64,000 nt of DNA from Onchocerca lupi (lineage: Eukaryota; Nematoda; Chromadorea; Rhabditida; Onchocercidae), in assembly GCA_028564675.1 (NCBI GenBank), contig JAOVVO010000081.1:121630-185629 (forward strand), read 5' to 3'. Made by a program: the position numbers and the translations under genes. The notes below the pieces were generated by a model. That model searched no databases, was not told where the DNA came from, and worked only from the letters and a program-made list of their open reading frames with translations. Positions 12,443 to 26,014 of the stretch are shown one piece after another (position 1 is the stretch's first letter; the number at the start of each line of letters is the position of its first letter).

Positions 12443-15400
12443 CATTTAGCGCAAAAGTCTCAAAAATTTAAAAATTAAAAAAGGAACAAAAAATGGTTTA
12501 AAAAAAGTTGAAATTTGAATAAAATAAAATAAATGAATAGATAAACAAAGAAAATACCTCTTTAAAAGCGACGTAAGTATTGAAATTTTCACGTTTAAGC
12601 CATTTTTTCAACCAAACATCTCGATTCAGATTCGTTATTCTAGCATCATAACTCAGCAATTCAGTAAGTTCAGCTTCCGAAAGATTACTGTATTTGATAA
12701 TTGTCACTTTGGTATTCTGAAAAATTTCCATAAATAATTCAAATTTCATTCATATAATTTGTTTAAATAATATTCGCAACGTTGGTAGAAATAATTAAAT
12801 AAACTTAGAAAGAACCTGAAGTGTAGGAAAAGCTGACGGATTGCTAATTTCATATGTAGCAAATTTCCATTCTTGTTGTAGGAATGATGTCGTCAAACCA
12901 AAACGGTGACATTTATTAGCCAAATTTGATGCTGAATGAAAAAAAATTATGAATGGTTAATTAATTATCAAATTAATAAAAAAAAAAAGACTAAATTTTT
13001 ATGATTCAACAATTCACTTAATCGAATGAAAATCATCAATTTTGACTTGATTTATTGGAATTACATTTTCTAAATGATAGATTTCTTTAAAAATAATATA
13101 TTTCTTATCTTCAATACTAAAGGATTTCAGAAATTAATATTTCAATATTTTAAAATATATAAATGAAGTTCAAAATCTTTAAACTTAAGTCATTCTTTGT
13201 TAAATATATTCTTTGATAGTAATGGGATAAAAAAAGATGAGAAAAAAGTACATGAAATTGTAAAAGATATTTGACATTAATTAAAGAACGACAATGATTA
13301 AATGATAAATAATTGATGATAAAAAGTAAAAGGTTTACTATACGTTTGATAAACATTTAATAGTATCATGTTTTAAGTAACTATCTGAATGTTAGATTAT
13401 ATTATTATTTTTCTACTTCTATATATATATATATATCATTTAGACAATTAAATAATAAGTATTGAATTTTAAATTAAGTCAATTTTTTGATCTCTTATTT
13501 TTACGTATAATTTGCAAAACTTAACAATGAAAATTTTAAGCCTAACCTATAATTGATAAGTCTGTGCTTTATTATTATTTTAAAGTTTTCATTTTTCTTC
13601 ATCCAAAAACAAAAATTGTTTTAAAGTTATTTGAGCAAAGAAAAAAAAAGAAAAAATAAAGAAGGAAATGGAAATTACTTGAATGAAATATGACTGTTTC
13701 ATTGCTATTGAGATTTTTAAATGATTCGTTAAAAAGTTTACTTCCAATACCCGAATGTCGATACTCTTCAATTACATAATAAGCACCGATAATTGCAAAA
13801 TTATTGAAATAAGTAATCAATATGCTGCCAAGAAGTTCATCACCTGCAAAAATGATAAAAGTGCATTTGAAACATCGATTGGAATAAATTTTTTTTTTTT
13901 TTTTTTTCAAATCATCCAGCAAAGAATTAACATAATGAGAAAAGAAATTTTTCGAATAATAATTACTTTGAAAATGAGAGGTAAATTTGGAAAAAAGATC
14001 GATCGAAATTTTGTGTTTAGTAAAAAAAGAAAAAAAAACAGCATAAATTTTGCTTCAATTTTATCATACGAATTGCATTACTTTTTTTTTCTTCTTCGGC
14101 ATAATTAATTATCTCAATTATATTTCTTCAATTTTAGACAAATAACATCAATATCAAGTACTTTTGTTGGGAAAAACTAATTGACTTTTGCAATTCTCAA
14201 TTCATAAATTATCATAATTTTTGTCAAAATTATTTTCATAAATTTGAAATTAATGAATTTTTATTAGAAAAACAATTCATATGTCGTTGCATACATTAAT
14301 TGCTTTAATAATAATAATAATAAAGAATTTATTAACTTATCAGTTCACTTTGTTAAGTTATCAAAATTAGAAAACTTGTCAAATTGGCTTATCAACTGAT
14401 GAACTAATTATATAACTTATTTCTTTTACCTTAGATGTTTGCATCTCAAGTGAAATTTAGTTTCCAAAAAAAAAAAAAAGGAAACAATAAATTAGTTCAA
14501 AATTAATTTGATTTTTTTTTTAAATAAAGAAAGAGCTTCAACAATTGACAAATATTATTAAATTTTTGGCAACTTTCTTTCAAATTAAAATGATCTTTTA
14601 CTTTGATACGTAATCTTTTACATTGATAACTAATCTTTTACGTCAGGCATGGATACTTTAGTTGTTGTCTCTTTTTTTTTTGCTCAAAATTAAATTCCAA
14701 AAGTCATTTGAAATTGAATTTTGCAAAGAAAAAAAAGAATCAGCAGTTTAAAAATTAACTGAAATTTCTTTTAATAATTATGGGAAAAAAGTTTTCATAA
14801 TTTTATGAAAAAAACGATATTTTAGATAATTTCTTATCATAATTTTTCAAGTTTCTTTTTTTCAACAATTTTATTTTATTTTCGCAAATCAGGAAGTATG
14901 TGCGATTGTTAAAAAAGTATCATAACTGAAACAATCATTAATCATTTCTCATGAAGACGGGAAAGTGGAAAAGAATAGAAAATGGGATAAAAAGAGGGAA
15001 AAATGTTTAAAAAAAAAAAAAAAAAAAGAAAGAAATTACGAAATGCATTAAGGAATTTCTCAAAAATTTCATCAAAAAAAATTGAAAAGAAAACTCTACC
15101 AAATAAGCAGTTTATTAATTAGTTTATTAATTTACATTGCATTGGTGAAGAAAAAAAGAAAAGATTTAATAAAAAATATTAATTGAAATTGACTTTGATT
15201 TTTTGCGACAATAAATCGATAATTGCATGATGGAATATCCTGCCACACCTTCAGCGAATCATAATCCATTTTGTATGAATCGCTATCGAATGCTCGAGCA
15301 ACTATCTGAAGGAAAAAAAAAAACTTACCTGCAATTACCTGAGGAAAAAAAATTATCTTAAAAAAAGATTCTCTTATAAAATATAATTTTTTTAAGATAA

Positions 15401-15874
15401 TATCGCATTTAAATAGTATAATTGATCAATGCTAGAAGATGGCATTATTGATTGAAGTGAATTGTCAAGAAAGATTAGCAGAAAGGCTAATTATATTTAA
15501 AGTTATAATTAGTAATATCAAAATAAATCAAAAATACTGATTTTTTTATACTCATCGTTGGTATCATCTGAAAATTTATATCAATTCCAAGGTAGAAAAA
15601 ACAAGGAATTTAATTATACTTGAAATTTGAATTGATCAATTAATTAATTAATAGTATTAAATTGAATTAAAAGCACTTATCTTTTCAAAATCATCATTGG
15701 TACCATCTGAAAATTTATACCAAAATCCATGATTTGAATATGCACCAATCCAAGGATCACCACAATTTTTAGGATGATCCATCTCATAAATTATCATTGG
15801 TATCGGTTTACCAATATCGATTGGTACTTGGCGTTTTAGGACTTCTTTGAAAGGTTCCAATTTCATTTTATAAC
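11823..15874 (-). CDS. Nematode GNAT-fold acetyltransferase, DUF1248 type
   Basis: Minus-strand exons: 15866-15681 or 15677 (start), 15305-15194, 13843-13679, 12931-12816, 12716-12558, 12400-12266, 11981-11823. From the second exon on, all joins keep phase; about 344 residues plus an unresolved C-terminus. The first GNAT domain has VIEEYRHSGIGSKLF, a typical acetyl-CoA binding motif A (R-x-x-G-I-G-S). The second half (YDARITNLNRDVWLKKW, then IGPLYADDFETA) matches the C. elegans DUF1248 family, which has a second degenerate GNAT domain (Acetyltransf_18). Substrate unknown. The first exon follows a TTTACAG acceptor at 15875-15880, eight bases before ATG, suggesting trans-splicing. The first junction is odd (see findings). 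After the last exon the frame stays open to 11739 past a good GTAAGT donor; the true final exon was not found. Confidence 0.8.
15552..15583 (-). repeat. Diverged partial copy of the first GNAT-gene exon
   Basis: These 32 bases match 15691-15722, the end of the first coding exon of the acetyltransferase gene, at 29 of 32 positions. The copy lies in the following intron. On the minus strand it reads YKFSDDTNDEYKKI against YKFSDGTNDDFEKI in the real exon, and it also ends with an A|GT possible donor. It has an in-frame stop just upstream of the matching part, so it looks like a decayed tandem exon duplication rather than a usable alternative exon. Confidence 0.7.
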
Positions 15875-18800
15875 CTGTAAATTTGAGGGTTTAGCAAATT
15901 GCTTCAATGTAAAATAAACTAAAAATTCCTAAATTATTCTTTATTTTTTTTTTATTAACAAATTTTAATATTTATTTTATTTTTATTTTTCAATAAAATA
16001 AATTGTTAATTTACAGGATTTAATTAATTACCCTTTTTGATCTTTGATTAAAAATGTTAATATCAGGTTTTTTTCTTTTTAAAAGGCATGAAATCAGAAA
16101 ACGATCATGTAGCTATTCGATTGGAATGAAATTGTTGTTTGAATAAAACTGACGTTTGAAAAAAAAAAAGGGTGAAATTTTGTTTAAAAGGTAAAATGGG
16201 AAAGTTTGTTTTCATGCATTTTGTTTAATATGATTTGAAATTAAAAATTAGAAATTTTCCAATGAGTGATTTTACGAGATATTTTTTTTTAAATCAAAGA
16301 AAGTAGCAAATAACAGTAAGTGAGAAAGGAAAAGAGATAGTAAATAATGATATTTGAAATGAAATTATAACAAACCAATGAAAGTATTTGATGATTTGAG
16401 CCAATTATTAAATAATTTCCGGAAAAATTTTTGACAAAATCGTTGCTAATTTATTTTTAAATAATGCATCTCTAGAATAAAAAAAAAAAAGAAAATAATG
16501 ATACTGGTAATTTATTTTTATATTTTTTAAAACAAAATATGATTGAAATAGATTTAATTGAATAAAATTTTCAATCTATGATTGTGAAATATTTCGAAAT
16601 TTTGTACTATTCGTTGGAACAAAAATAATCAAATTTAGATAATCAATTAGTTTGAAAATCAAGCTCTACCTTTTCAGTGCATTTATTTCGCCAATTATCA
16701 ACCATTTTTTTTATGCATGTTGATAAAGTGAAACATATTTTGTTCGTTTCTTTCATCAGTTTTCATTTTCTTCAATTAGGTGAACTAAAAAAAAAAAAAA
16801 AATAAAAATAAAAAAAATAGAGAGAGAAGAAAAGTTTCTGGATTGCTATTAATCAAGTAATAAAGTGAGAAAAATTAATTAAGAACATAATTAATTATTA
16901 TATATTAATCGCCAATACCAGCTAATTTTTATGTAAATTGATTGAAAAAATAATAAATAAATCTATTTCGTTCGCTTCGCTAATTTTCTTTTTCACTTTA
17001 TAAATGAAGTAGAAAAATGAAAATTCTTTTTTTTTTTTTGAAAGTAAATTACGGAAAAATAAAGTAAGTAATGTAATCAATTATTATTAATTATCAAAAA
17101 CTGTTCAAAAGTAAGAAGTAATACGGTAATATTGCAAACAAGATTGTGTTTTTCAAACATAAGCAATCATTTGGATGAAATTCAATAATATTTTATTTTA
17201 TTTTTTTGACCATATAAATAGATGAAATAGCAAAAACTTTGGATTAATTTGATCAAAATTATTAAATTATTTTTGAATTTTTTTTTTTTTTAAAAATATT
17301 TTCAGTCATTTTTAAGAGCAAATAAATTGCTACATAATGAATATTACATTATCTCTTTTTGCTACAATTTTTCACTGTTTTTAATAAATTTAATATATAA
17401 GTAAAATTTTCACCTGAAAATAGCAATTTAAAAAAAAGTTTTAAAAATATGAAAAAAAAATAACGAAAAAAGATTTTTCTTTTTCCTTTCAATAATTGTT
17501 TTTCTTTTCTAAATATTTTTTAAAACTAGTTTTAGAAAGAAGATACCAATTATTAAAATTCTTTTTAAATTATTGAAAACTTTTGAAACAAAAAATTTTT
17601 AAATATCTTTAATAGTTCCCAAATGGCTTTCAGTTCCATTTTTCTGTAAATTGTGTATTATTACATCTTCAATAATATAAAATAAAAAATTTTCCAACTA
17701 ACTTTCTCGTTTTCCTAACAACAGAAAAATTTCCATATAAGCTGAAGATCATTTTTGAAGAAACTTTTTTTAAAGTTCGAAAAGATTCAATGGTATCAAA
17801 GAAAAACATTATAAATTTTTCAAAGATTCAAAATTAGCCTTTCAAGAAATAGTACAGCTATTATTTTCAAGCATTCTCGAAATTTCATCCCAAAAAATAT
17901 GACCAAGAAATTTCATCAAAAACTGGTTTTTCGAAGTTTATAGTTTTAAAATTTTTCTCTTCTAATCAAAAATTGGTCAAAACTGTAACATTTAATTTGG
18001 AAAATTTTCCATCAGTAATGAAACAAAATTTATGAATGTTTCGTAAAAATTTTACAAAACAAAAAAAAAACAAAACAAAAAAGAAAACAAAAAATCAGGC
18101 TTCAAAGAAAAAAAAAAAGCAAATTTGAGAAATTTTCAAGTTTAAGTGAAAATTTCATGACAATTTAGTAAAAAAAATGTTAGTTGATGAAAGAACTCTC
18201 GATGTTTCGAATAATTTCTTTTCTTTTTTTTTTTTTTCATACTTATTATTTTACAGAAAAAATCTTTCAAACAGAAAATAATCCTTCAATTTTTGCCTGT
18301 CTCGAATATTACTTACCTGTCTTCTCCAAACTCTTCATACCTATCACCCAATCTTTTTTCACACTCTATCATCATATCATCATATTATCATGTCAAACCT
18401 ATCAACTATCTGCTCAACTGAACTTCAAAATGGAAGACGAATTAATTGAGAAAACTAGCTTTTTTGCTTTTTTACATATGAGGAAAAACTAGTCATTATA
18501 AAGGGTTTGACTTATAGTCATTTCAATGTCACTTCAAATACAAAGGGCGAAAATATTTCAAACGACAACATTTATTCCAAAATTTCTTCTTGTTTCTTAC
18601 CAATTTGAACCATGACCCTCGCTCTCTCAAACGTTTTGCTTTTCAAAATTTTGATTTAATAACGATTAATTTCAGCTTTCAGTTAAACAAGCTTATCTGT
18701 AAAATTTATTTTAGTAAAAAAAAAAATGAGAAATTAAAAAAGATTAAGTTTAATATTTGATAATTTCATTTATTGTAGTCTAAAAATTACGATTGAGAAA

Positions 18801-19357
18801 TGTAATGTTGATATTTAAAAAGGATCAAAATTATGCTTGAAATATTACTCAAATTATTGATAGAAATTGAAATTAATACAATATTTTAACAAATATACAT
18901 TATATTTGCAATCTATTGATCATTCCAAATATATTTCCCAAATGATGTTTCGATATTAATTATTCAAAAAGTTTTGAAAGAAAAAAAAAACAAAATTACA
19001 CCAATATTTCTAATCCTTTAATTTGTATTATACGCTTCTCAAGAGACATTATGATATTATTTACTCAAAAATTATTGTCAAATTCATTGCCTAACAAAAT
19101 TTCATGAATATTGTTCACTCAAAAAGTTGATATTAAAAAGTTTTGAAAGAAAAAAAACAAAAAATGAAGAAATCATATCAATATTTTTAATTCCCAAATT
19201 AATATCATTAAAGTAAATCTTTTACAAAACATGATTTCTCATCTTCTCAATTCAAATATCTCTATATTTTCTTCTTTTTCTTTTTTGGAAAAAAGTGAAA
19301 TCTAAAGTTCTTTTTTTTTTCTTTTTTTTATTGAAATTATCAAATTGGTCAGCAAGA
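15875..19357. other. Intergenic, divergent promoters of GNAT gene and secreted Cys-rich gene
   Basis: 3.5 kb of very AT-rich DNA between two genes that point away from each other, so it should contain both promoters. Many A and T tracts. The open frame at 18184-18492 is low-complexity and lacks splice partners. No regulatory site could be singled out with confidence. Confidence 0.5.
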
Positions 19358-22300
19358 ATGATGCGTTTTGTTGTGCTATTCGTAATTGCAATTTGGATTG
19401 AAATGAGCCAAGAGCAACAATTGATCCCACAATGCAAATGCTCGGAAATTGCACCTTGCCAAGAAGCGGCCGTTCAATCGGTTTTACCTTGTGCTGATCA
19501 ATGTCAGGTAATTTCAATTAGCAATTATTATCATTATCATACATTATCATGTATTATCATTATTGTAATCATTATCTTAATTATCATACAAATATTATAA
19601 TAAACTTATTTCATCCTTTTATTATCATTAAATTATGTTTGTACATTTCATTTAATTTATCTTTTGCTAGACAAACTATTAGCTTTATTAGGCTTATTTT
19701 AATTTGACCAAATATTTGAGCATTTTATGGAATATTGGCCAAATTGGCCTTAATTTTGATTAATGAAATCTTTGTTAAAAATCTAGATATGCAAAACTAC
19801 GTTTTTCTTGCATTCATAGCATTCTATCTTGTAATCTATAATATATAAAGTAATCAAAATATATTTAATTTAAATTAAAAATCAATCATAATTAATTATT
19901 TCAATTTTTAACATAAAATTGCTAGACATTACTATCAGATAATTGTTTCAGAACTATCATTAATTCTAACTATATTTTATTTTTCCCTATTACAAAGTAT
20001 TTATTTCGAATACCTATTTCAAGTAAACTAATTCAAGTACAATTTCCACTTCTTTTTTGCATTTTAGAAATTTATTACTTCCATTGGGGGTAATTATGAC
20101 CAAATTAGTGACTGTTTCAAACAAAAACAAACGATGATTCAAGGTGCTATGAAATGTGCCCATGATGCTTTCCCTGATGCGTTAGTTTCTTCCCTTTTTT
20201 TTTTTTTTTTTTTTGAATTCTTAATTTGAAAAAAATCTGAATTTTTTTTTTCAAATAATTACAATTTTCAATTTTCAGAGTTTGAAGAGTAAAATTTTTA
20301 TAATTTTTAGAATAAATTTAAAATGTCAAGAATGTTTAGTTTATATTAATTGATGTTGTAAGCAGAAAGAGACGTACGCTTAGAAGTAAGCTAAAAGATG
20401 GAAGAAGTCATTTACTTGGAAGAAATAAAATATTTCAAAAAATTGGCAAAAACTATAAATTGAGGCATATTCATCAAAAATCATGAATTTAATACTCTAG
20501 TCACATCAAATCAATCTGCTGATCTAGTAAATAGATTTTGAAACTATCGATTTGAAGATTAAATAAATTTGCATAAATGCGCAAATTAATTCAGCATAAC
20601 ATTGATTAAGCAAACCTTTCTAATCCAATCATTCTTCTTTCTAAAAATTGTTCTAAAAGTTATTATAAGTAATAAAGTAATTAAGTAATGAAAGTAATCA
20701 TAATTCAGATGCGCAAAAGGCGAACCAAAAATGATACCAAAACGGTTTACAAAAGGTCTCCAACTTGCTTTCTTAAATGATGTCAACAAAGAATTGCAAC
20801 GAATGGGTTAATTATTTTCAAATTCAATTGTTTCCTTATTTGAATCTAATTATTATTTAAGAATTTTTAAAAATAATTATAAAAATAATTGATAATGGAT
20901 CATAGAATCATATCTGTTCGAAGTTTTTTCTTTTTTTTTTTTTGCAGGCAACATACAATATTGTATATTTTGTTTTTTTCAGAAAAAATATATCTTTAGT
21001 GTTAGAGTCAAAATGAAAAAAGTTTAGATGAAAATTCGGCATTAAAAACTCTTATTTTTATGCAAATTAAGTTTGTTTTTTTTTCATTCTTTATTCATGT
21101 ATGTTAAATTTTTATTATAAAAATTCAAAACTATGAGATTTCGTTTTATGAACGTAAAAATAGTAATTATCAGAAAAACTGAAAAAAAAATTTCGTAAAG
21201 TATACAATAATAATTTAAAATTTAAAAACAGAAGTTTTAACATCAAAGATCGATGGAATAAGTTTTTGATTTCTTCAATCAATGGAAGAAGTTTTTTTTT
21301 TTTTTTTTTTTTTCAGGAATAGCAAATCAGGTCACTCAATTATTATCTCAAGGTCGACGATTTTTCAAATGCTTCCAATCATGCATGATGAAAAAATTGA
21401 ACAAATGCACTCCAAAGTATAATTTTACAATAAACAACAAATCGATTTTTTTTTATACAACTTTTTTTTTTTTTTGAAAAAAAATATTATTTCATTATTT
21501 CATTAATTTGTAACGAATTCCTCTTTTTTAAGAAGTTTTTTTTTTTTTTTGTTTTTAAATATCTAGATCTTAGATATTTTCATTTTTAAAAAGGAATCAT
21601 ATTTTAAGCATAGAATTAAAATATCGATTTTAAATTTAAAATAATTAATTTGTTTTTAGTTGCGGTCTTGATTTACCAGCCGATAGTGTTTTGGTTAAAA
21701 CAATCAAAGAATGCACTCAACGTAACGGCATTCAAACTGCAACTGTACAGGATCTTTGCTTTTGCGTCGAAAAAGCTGGTATCCGGTTAGTTTTTTTTTC
21801 TTTTTTTTTTTTTTTATCATCGAATGATATCATCTTTATCACTCTTTTTTAACAGATAAAAATTGATAAAGATAAAGCAAATTATGCTAAGAAAATTGAA
21901 AAAAAAGAAATTAAAGAATATTAGAATTGATTGTTTATTCTGACAGAGAGTTTTTCTCAAATAGATAATTCGAATCATATTTCTTTGATAAGCTTAATTT
22001 ACTGTTTCGTTTTAATGATTTTTAAGAAAAATAATGCTTGGAATGAAAAAATTAACTCATTTATTGTTTAAAGAGAATTTTTAAGATTATTCGTTAATTT
22101 ATACTCCAAGAATGTGCAACTTTTTGATTCATCAAAATTTTTTGAATGAAAAAAAAAAGGAAGAAAATGATATGAAATTATGAAATCGTGAATTTTTAAA
22201 AAAGAAATTGTTTCTAAATTTAAAAAAGAAAAAAAACGAAAAAGAAAGATTGGAAAATGCTAAAGCAATGCTATAAATCCTCAATTTTTTTGAAATATTT

Positions 22301-22573
22301 TGACAAAAAGATGGGAAAAAAGTGAATAATATGTTATAAATTTAACATTTTATTCTTATGTTCTTAATAAATTCCCCAAAATTTCTTTCTTTTATTGAGA
22401 TATTAAGCAGTGAAATATGTCATAATTTCAAAAATTGAAATAAGTATAAAAAAGCCATATTAAAATATTTCTTATTTTGAATTTTTTAAAAGAAAATAAA
22501 AAAATTTCCTTTTTTTTTTTTCAGGCAACTTGCTGATGTCTGTCCTCGTGTAAATATTTTCCAGAAGAAATAA
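19358..22573 (+). CDS. Secreted cysteine-rich protein, conserved nematode type (unnamed)
   Basis: Six exons join in phase to 211 residues: 19358-19507, 20068-20180, 20709-20806, 21317-21416, 21660-21785, 22525-22573. The first two codons are ATG ATG, shortly after an AG acceptor (19351-19352), consistent with trans-splicing. Residues 2-20 form a signal peptide (FVVLFVIAIWI). The mature part has about 15 cysteines in pairs such as CKCSEIAPC, CADQC, CFQSC and LCFC, and no membrane span near the end, so a secreted disulfide-bonded protein is likely. The helical segments between cysteine pairs recall CPG4/DUF19-type nematode secreted domains, but I could not place it in a named family. An AATAAA lies about 210 bases after the stop (near 22786). 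It converges on another secreted Cys-rich gene 362 bases downstream. Confidence 0.82.
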
Positions 22574-22935
22574 GTATTGAGAAAATGTACTTAGAAGCAA
22601 CTTTTTCCTTGAAATTTTCGCGATCAATAAGTTTTTGACTATCATTTAATGTAGTTAATTAATTTGCAAAATCTTTTGGAATTACTTTTCCTTTCGCAAT
22701 AATTACAGCATTTGCGAAAACAGGTTTCTGAATTAATGATCCAAATAGATAGGTATTTCCGGTTGCAAAGCGAAAGAAAATAAAAATAAGTGGAAGAAAA
22801 ATATGTCGAATGAGGGCAATTACAAATACATTAATTGATAGAACAAGTAGATTATATTCGAAAATCGATAATTTCTTTTATTCAAAATCTTTTATTGTTT
22901 TTTACTTTCATACAAAATGAATTTTAAAAATAATT
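22574..22935. other. Convergent 3' flanks of the two secreted Cys-rich genes
   Basis: Short region holding both 3' UTRs. Plus-strand AATAAA occurs near 22786; minus-strand AATAAA (TTTATT on the plus strand) is at 22877-22882, about 55 bases beyond the stop of the right-hand gene. Nothing coding seen. Confidence 0.6.
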
Positions 22936-25900
22936 TTACAATAATGCATTATTTAAATCACATGTTGGCATAGTTACGCGTAAACTATCCAAAGTAACCT
23001 GTAAATAAATGTGTAATTAGTGAGCAAATAATTCTTAATTAAGCAAATAAACAAAATTTTCCTTAATTGATTATAGCCATTACTTATTTCATAGATTGAA
23101 AATATTGCGATGACGATTGAAATAAATGTTTGTTCCTAAGAAAATGCTCTTCGCAAGAAAAACAAAAAATACGAAATTTGAAAACTCACCATTAATTCAA
23201 CGATAATTATAAAGAAGTAATGAGATGAATATTCAGAATTTAAAGTAAAAAAAAAACTATCGATAATTAAACCGATAACTAATCCCTATAATTCACAACT
23301 TTTCTCCAATATATTTGCATAGAACAAAGGTTAAAGATCACTGAAAAAACCAAAGGTCAAAAGTTATTCAGCTATATAAATATATATCACTGAAAATCTA
23401 AAATATTACGGAACGAATAAACCTAGTATCACTAGTTCACAGTGAACAATTTTAGTCTAAAAATTTAAAAAAAAAAAAAAGAATATTGAGTAAGCTTACT
23501 GTTCGTACTAATTCCCAGGCGCCTTGTCCACAACGTCTTTTGATTATCGGATGAGAACATCGTAAATATTGATCCATAATTTTGCATAAAAGCTAAAAGA
23601 ATGAATTGAAATATTTTCAGAAATAAATTTAACTAAAAAAAATTTTGCTTTTCTTTAGGTTTTAAAAAATTCAATTATTTGAACCTCGAAATATTGGTTG
23701 TAATCATCCGGGATTTTTGTCTTTTGTGCTGATGTTATTGCTACACTTGCTTCATTTTTGCATTCCACGTAATTATTTTCTGCTTCTACCTATAATTTAA
23801 ATTATATAAAATGGAGATTTAGAAAGATTTTTTTTTTGATAAAATCTGAATAAAATTTAATTAGGATTAAATAAGCATTTAATTTATTCATAATTAAAAT
23901 TTTAATTTATTAGTATTTAAACTGTGAGCAATCTTTCGAACTGGCAAACTTTTGAAGGAAATTCAAAATGAATACATGAATATATGATGGATAGATCCTG
24001 TAATCATTTCGTTGATTTGATTTGATTCAATTATTTAATTAATGATTCTATTTTTTTTTTTGTTTTTAGGTGTATTTTTTTTTTTTTTTTTTTTGCAATT
24101 ATCATAGTTCCTGCTTTTGTCGCCTTTCTCTGATTCTTCTTAATGAAGAAATTTTCACTATTCAACTTAAATGAAGTAATGATTAAAAAGTGAAGTTAAA
24201 TAGAAAGAGCTAAAGAAAAGTGAAAGTAATTTTGAAGCAGAATTCAATATTTTGAAATTTCAGGTTATTTGCACATTTTAAAGATAAACAAAGCAATTAA
24301 TTTACTTCACCAAAACAGGTAGCATAATCCTCAAATAATTTATACCCCGCACCGCACATATACCCGTAACTAGCATCAACTGCTTCCAATGATATACTTG
24401 AACAAGATATATCTTGTGTACACACCTGAAATGTTTGTAAAATTTTTGAATAATTTAATGATCCGTCTCATAATTTATGACATTAAAATTTGACAAATTT
24501 ACTTGAAAAAAGCAACTTTTTGTTTGCAATTTCTAACGCTTAAGAGAATTTAAAATTTTGATTTATCATAACAAATTTGTCACTTATTTCTAGCAATTAA
24601 AATTATAAAACTATGATCAAATGAAAGACCAAGATACATTCAGTTGTTACAAAATCAAAAGGTATCATACAAAGAAAATTTGAAATTTGAATTTTTTTTT
24701 TTCATTGTAGAATTATTAATCAATTTTTTTTTTAATGCAATAATTCTTTAACCAGAGTTGAAAAAATAAACAAATATTTGAAAACAACTTGAAGAACCAT
24801 TGCAAATTGAAGTATTTTTAAAATTTCATTTGTGAGTGAAAATTCATTTGTAAAAATTTTCAAAAAAGCTAATAAAAAGAAAAAACTTGAATTTTAAAAT
24901 CTACAATATAAGGAATCATATAATATAAAATTAGAGTTCAATGAAATCTAATAAGCGTTTTATAGGAGAAAATTTAAAAAATGTGAACGTCTTAAAGAAA
25001 AAAAACTTAAAATGTTTATAAGGGAAATTTTAAAAATGAAAAATATGAAAAGTTCGAATTATACCTTGAAATGAGCATAAATATCACAGAGTTCTTTGAA
25101 AATATTTTCTCCTTGTAAAGTTAATTCCACTGCACCAGCATTTTGAAGTTTTCCTGCATAATCGAAGATTGGCTGAAAAATCACTTGTGAAGTAAATTTT
25201 CATGCATTGCACTTTTATCTTACAATTTTCCTGCATAATCGCAGAATTAATTGAAAAATTAATTGTGAAATATATAAAATATTATTGATATGATACAAAC
25301 AAAGTATGCTTTTTTTTTTGTTACATTCAATATTATAATAATATTTTTTCCATTGTTGATTGCATGCAAATGTGAGAAGTTGTAAGATCAAAGTTATTAT
25401 CGAGTATCAGAATCTAAGAAAAGGATTCTACCATATTTCAAATTGTGTATTTCGTTATTAATATGCAGGTCAGTTTTTTGTTTTTTGCTATCATAACAGG
25501 TCAAGTCAACTACATTTTGAAATTATTTCTGAATATTTTTGCTAGATTCATCTTTCGTTTTTGTAAATAATTTCTTGAAAACAATATTAAATGAAAACTG
25601 AAATTATGGAGAAAAAGTCAATATTATGAAAATGTAAGTGGAAAACTGCTTTTTTTTTTTAAATTTATTTTTGAAATGGGAAGAATTTTTTCTTGCATAA
25701 ATAATTTATTTTTGAGCTGAAGTTACTTTATTTATGAAATTTAAAATAAGAAAGAATGTTGAAATGAGAAAGTGAATATTGCTGCCAAAAACAGAGCTTT
25801 CAAAAAAAAAAAGAAAAAAAAATTAAAAATGAAAACATGCCTGAAGACATTTACTGATTGATTCTTCAGTATATCTGGAACATTTCATAGCATTAGATGA

Positions 25901-26014
25901 TAAACGGTTCTTATCATCGCTATTATCACCAGTTGCTACCGAAATCAAATATCCCTTCATAATAAATACTGCAGCAAGCAATATTTGATAAAAAGTCCAG
26001 TCAATTATCATAAT
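22936..26014 (-). CDS. Secreted cysteine-rich protein, CPG4-like
   Basis: Minus-strand exons: 26011-25841, 25172-25065, 24425-24306, 23789-23685, 23592-23500, 22998-22936, all phase 0, 219 residues. ATG follows a TTTTTTAG acceptor by three bases, a good trans-splice site. Residues 6-30 form a hydrophobic signal peptide. The mature chain has KCSRYTEESISKCLQ, ELCDIYAHFKVC, SYGYMCGAGY, YATCFGE, LLCKIMDQYLRC and RRCGQGAWELV; this cysteine pattern fits the chondroitin proteoglycan 4 (CPG4) domain of nematodes, known from secreted and eggshell-associated proteins. The family call is from memory of the pattern and moderate. Exon 1 ends CTT CAG followed by GC, not GT: the only phase-0 junction is a GC-AG intron. 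Polyadenylation signal at 22877-22882. Confidence 0.8.
25839..25840 (-). other. GC splice donor after exon 1 of the CPG4-like gene
   Basis: Exon 1 ends CTT CAG and the intron starts GCATGT. The next exon begins in phase 0 at a TTTTTCAG acceptor (25172). The nearest GT, four bases on, is in the wrong phase. Confidence 0.7.

Noticed and set aside
18184..18492. 102-codon open frame
   Set aside because: Phe/Tyr/His-rich translation caused by T tracts, no splice or start context, no family resemblance.
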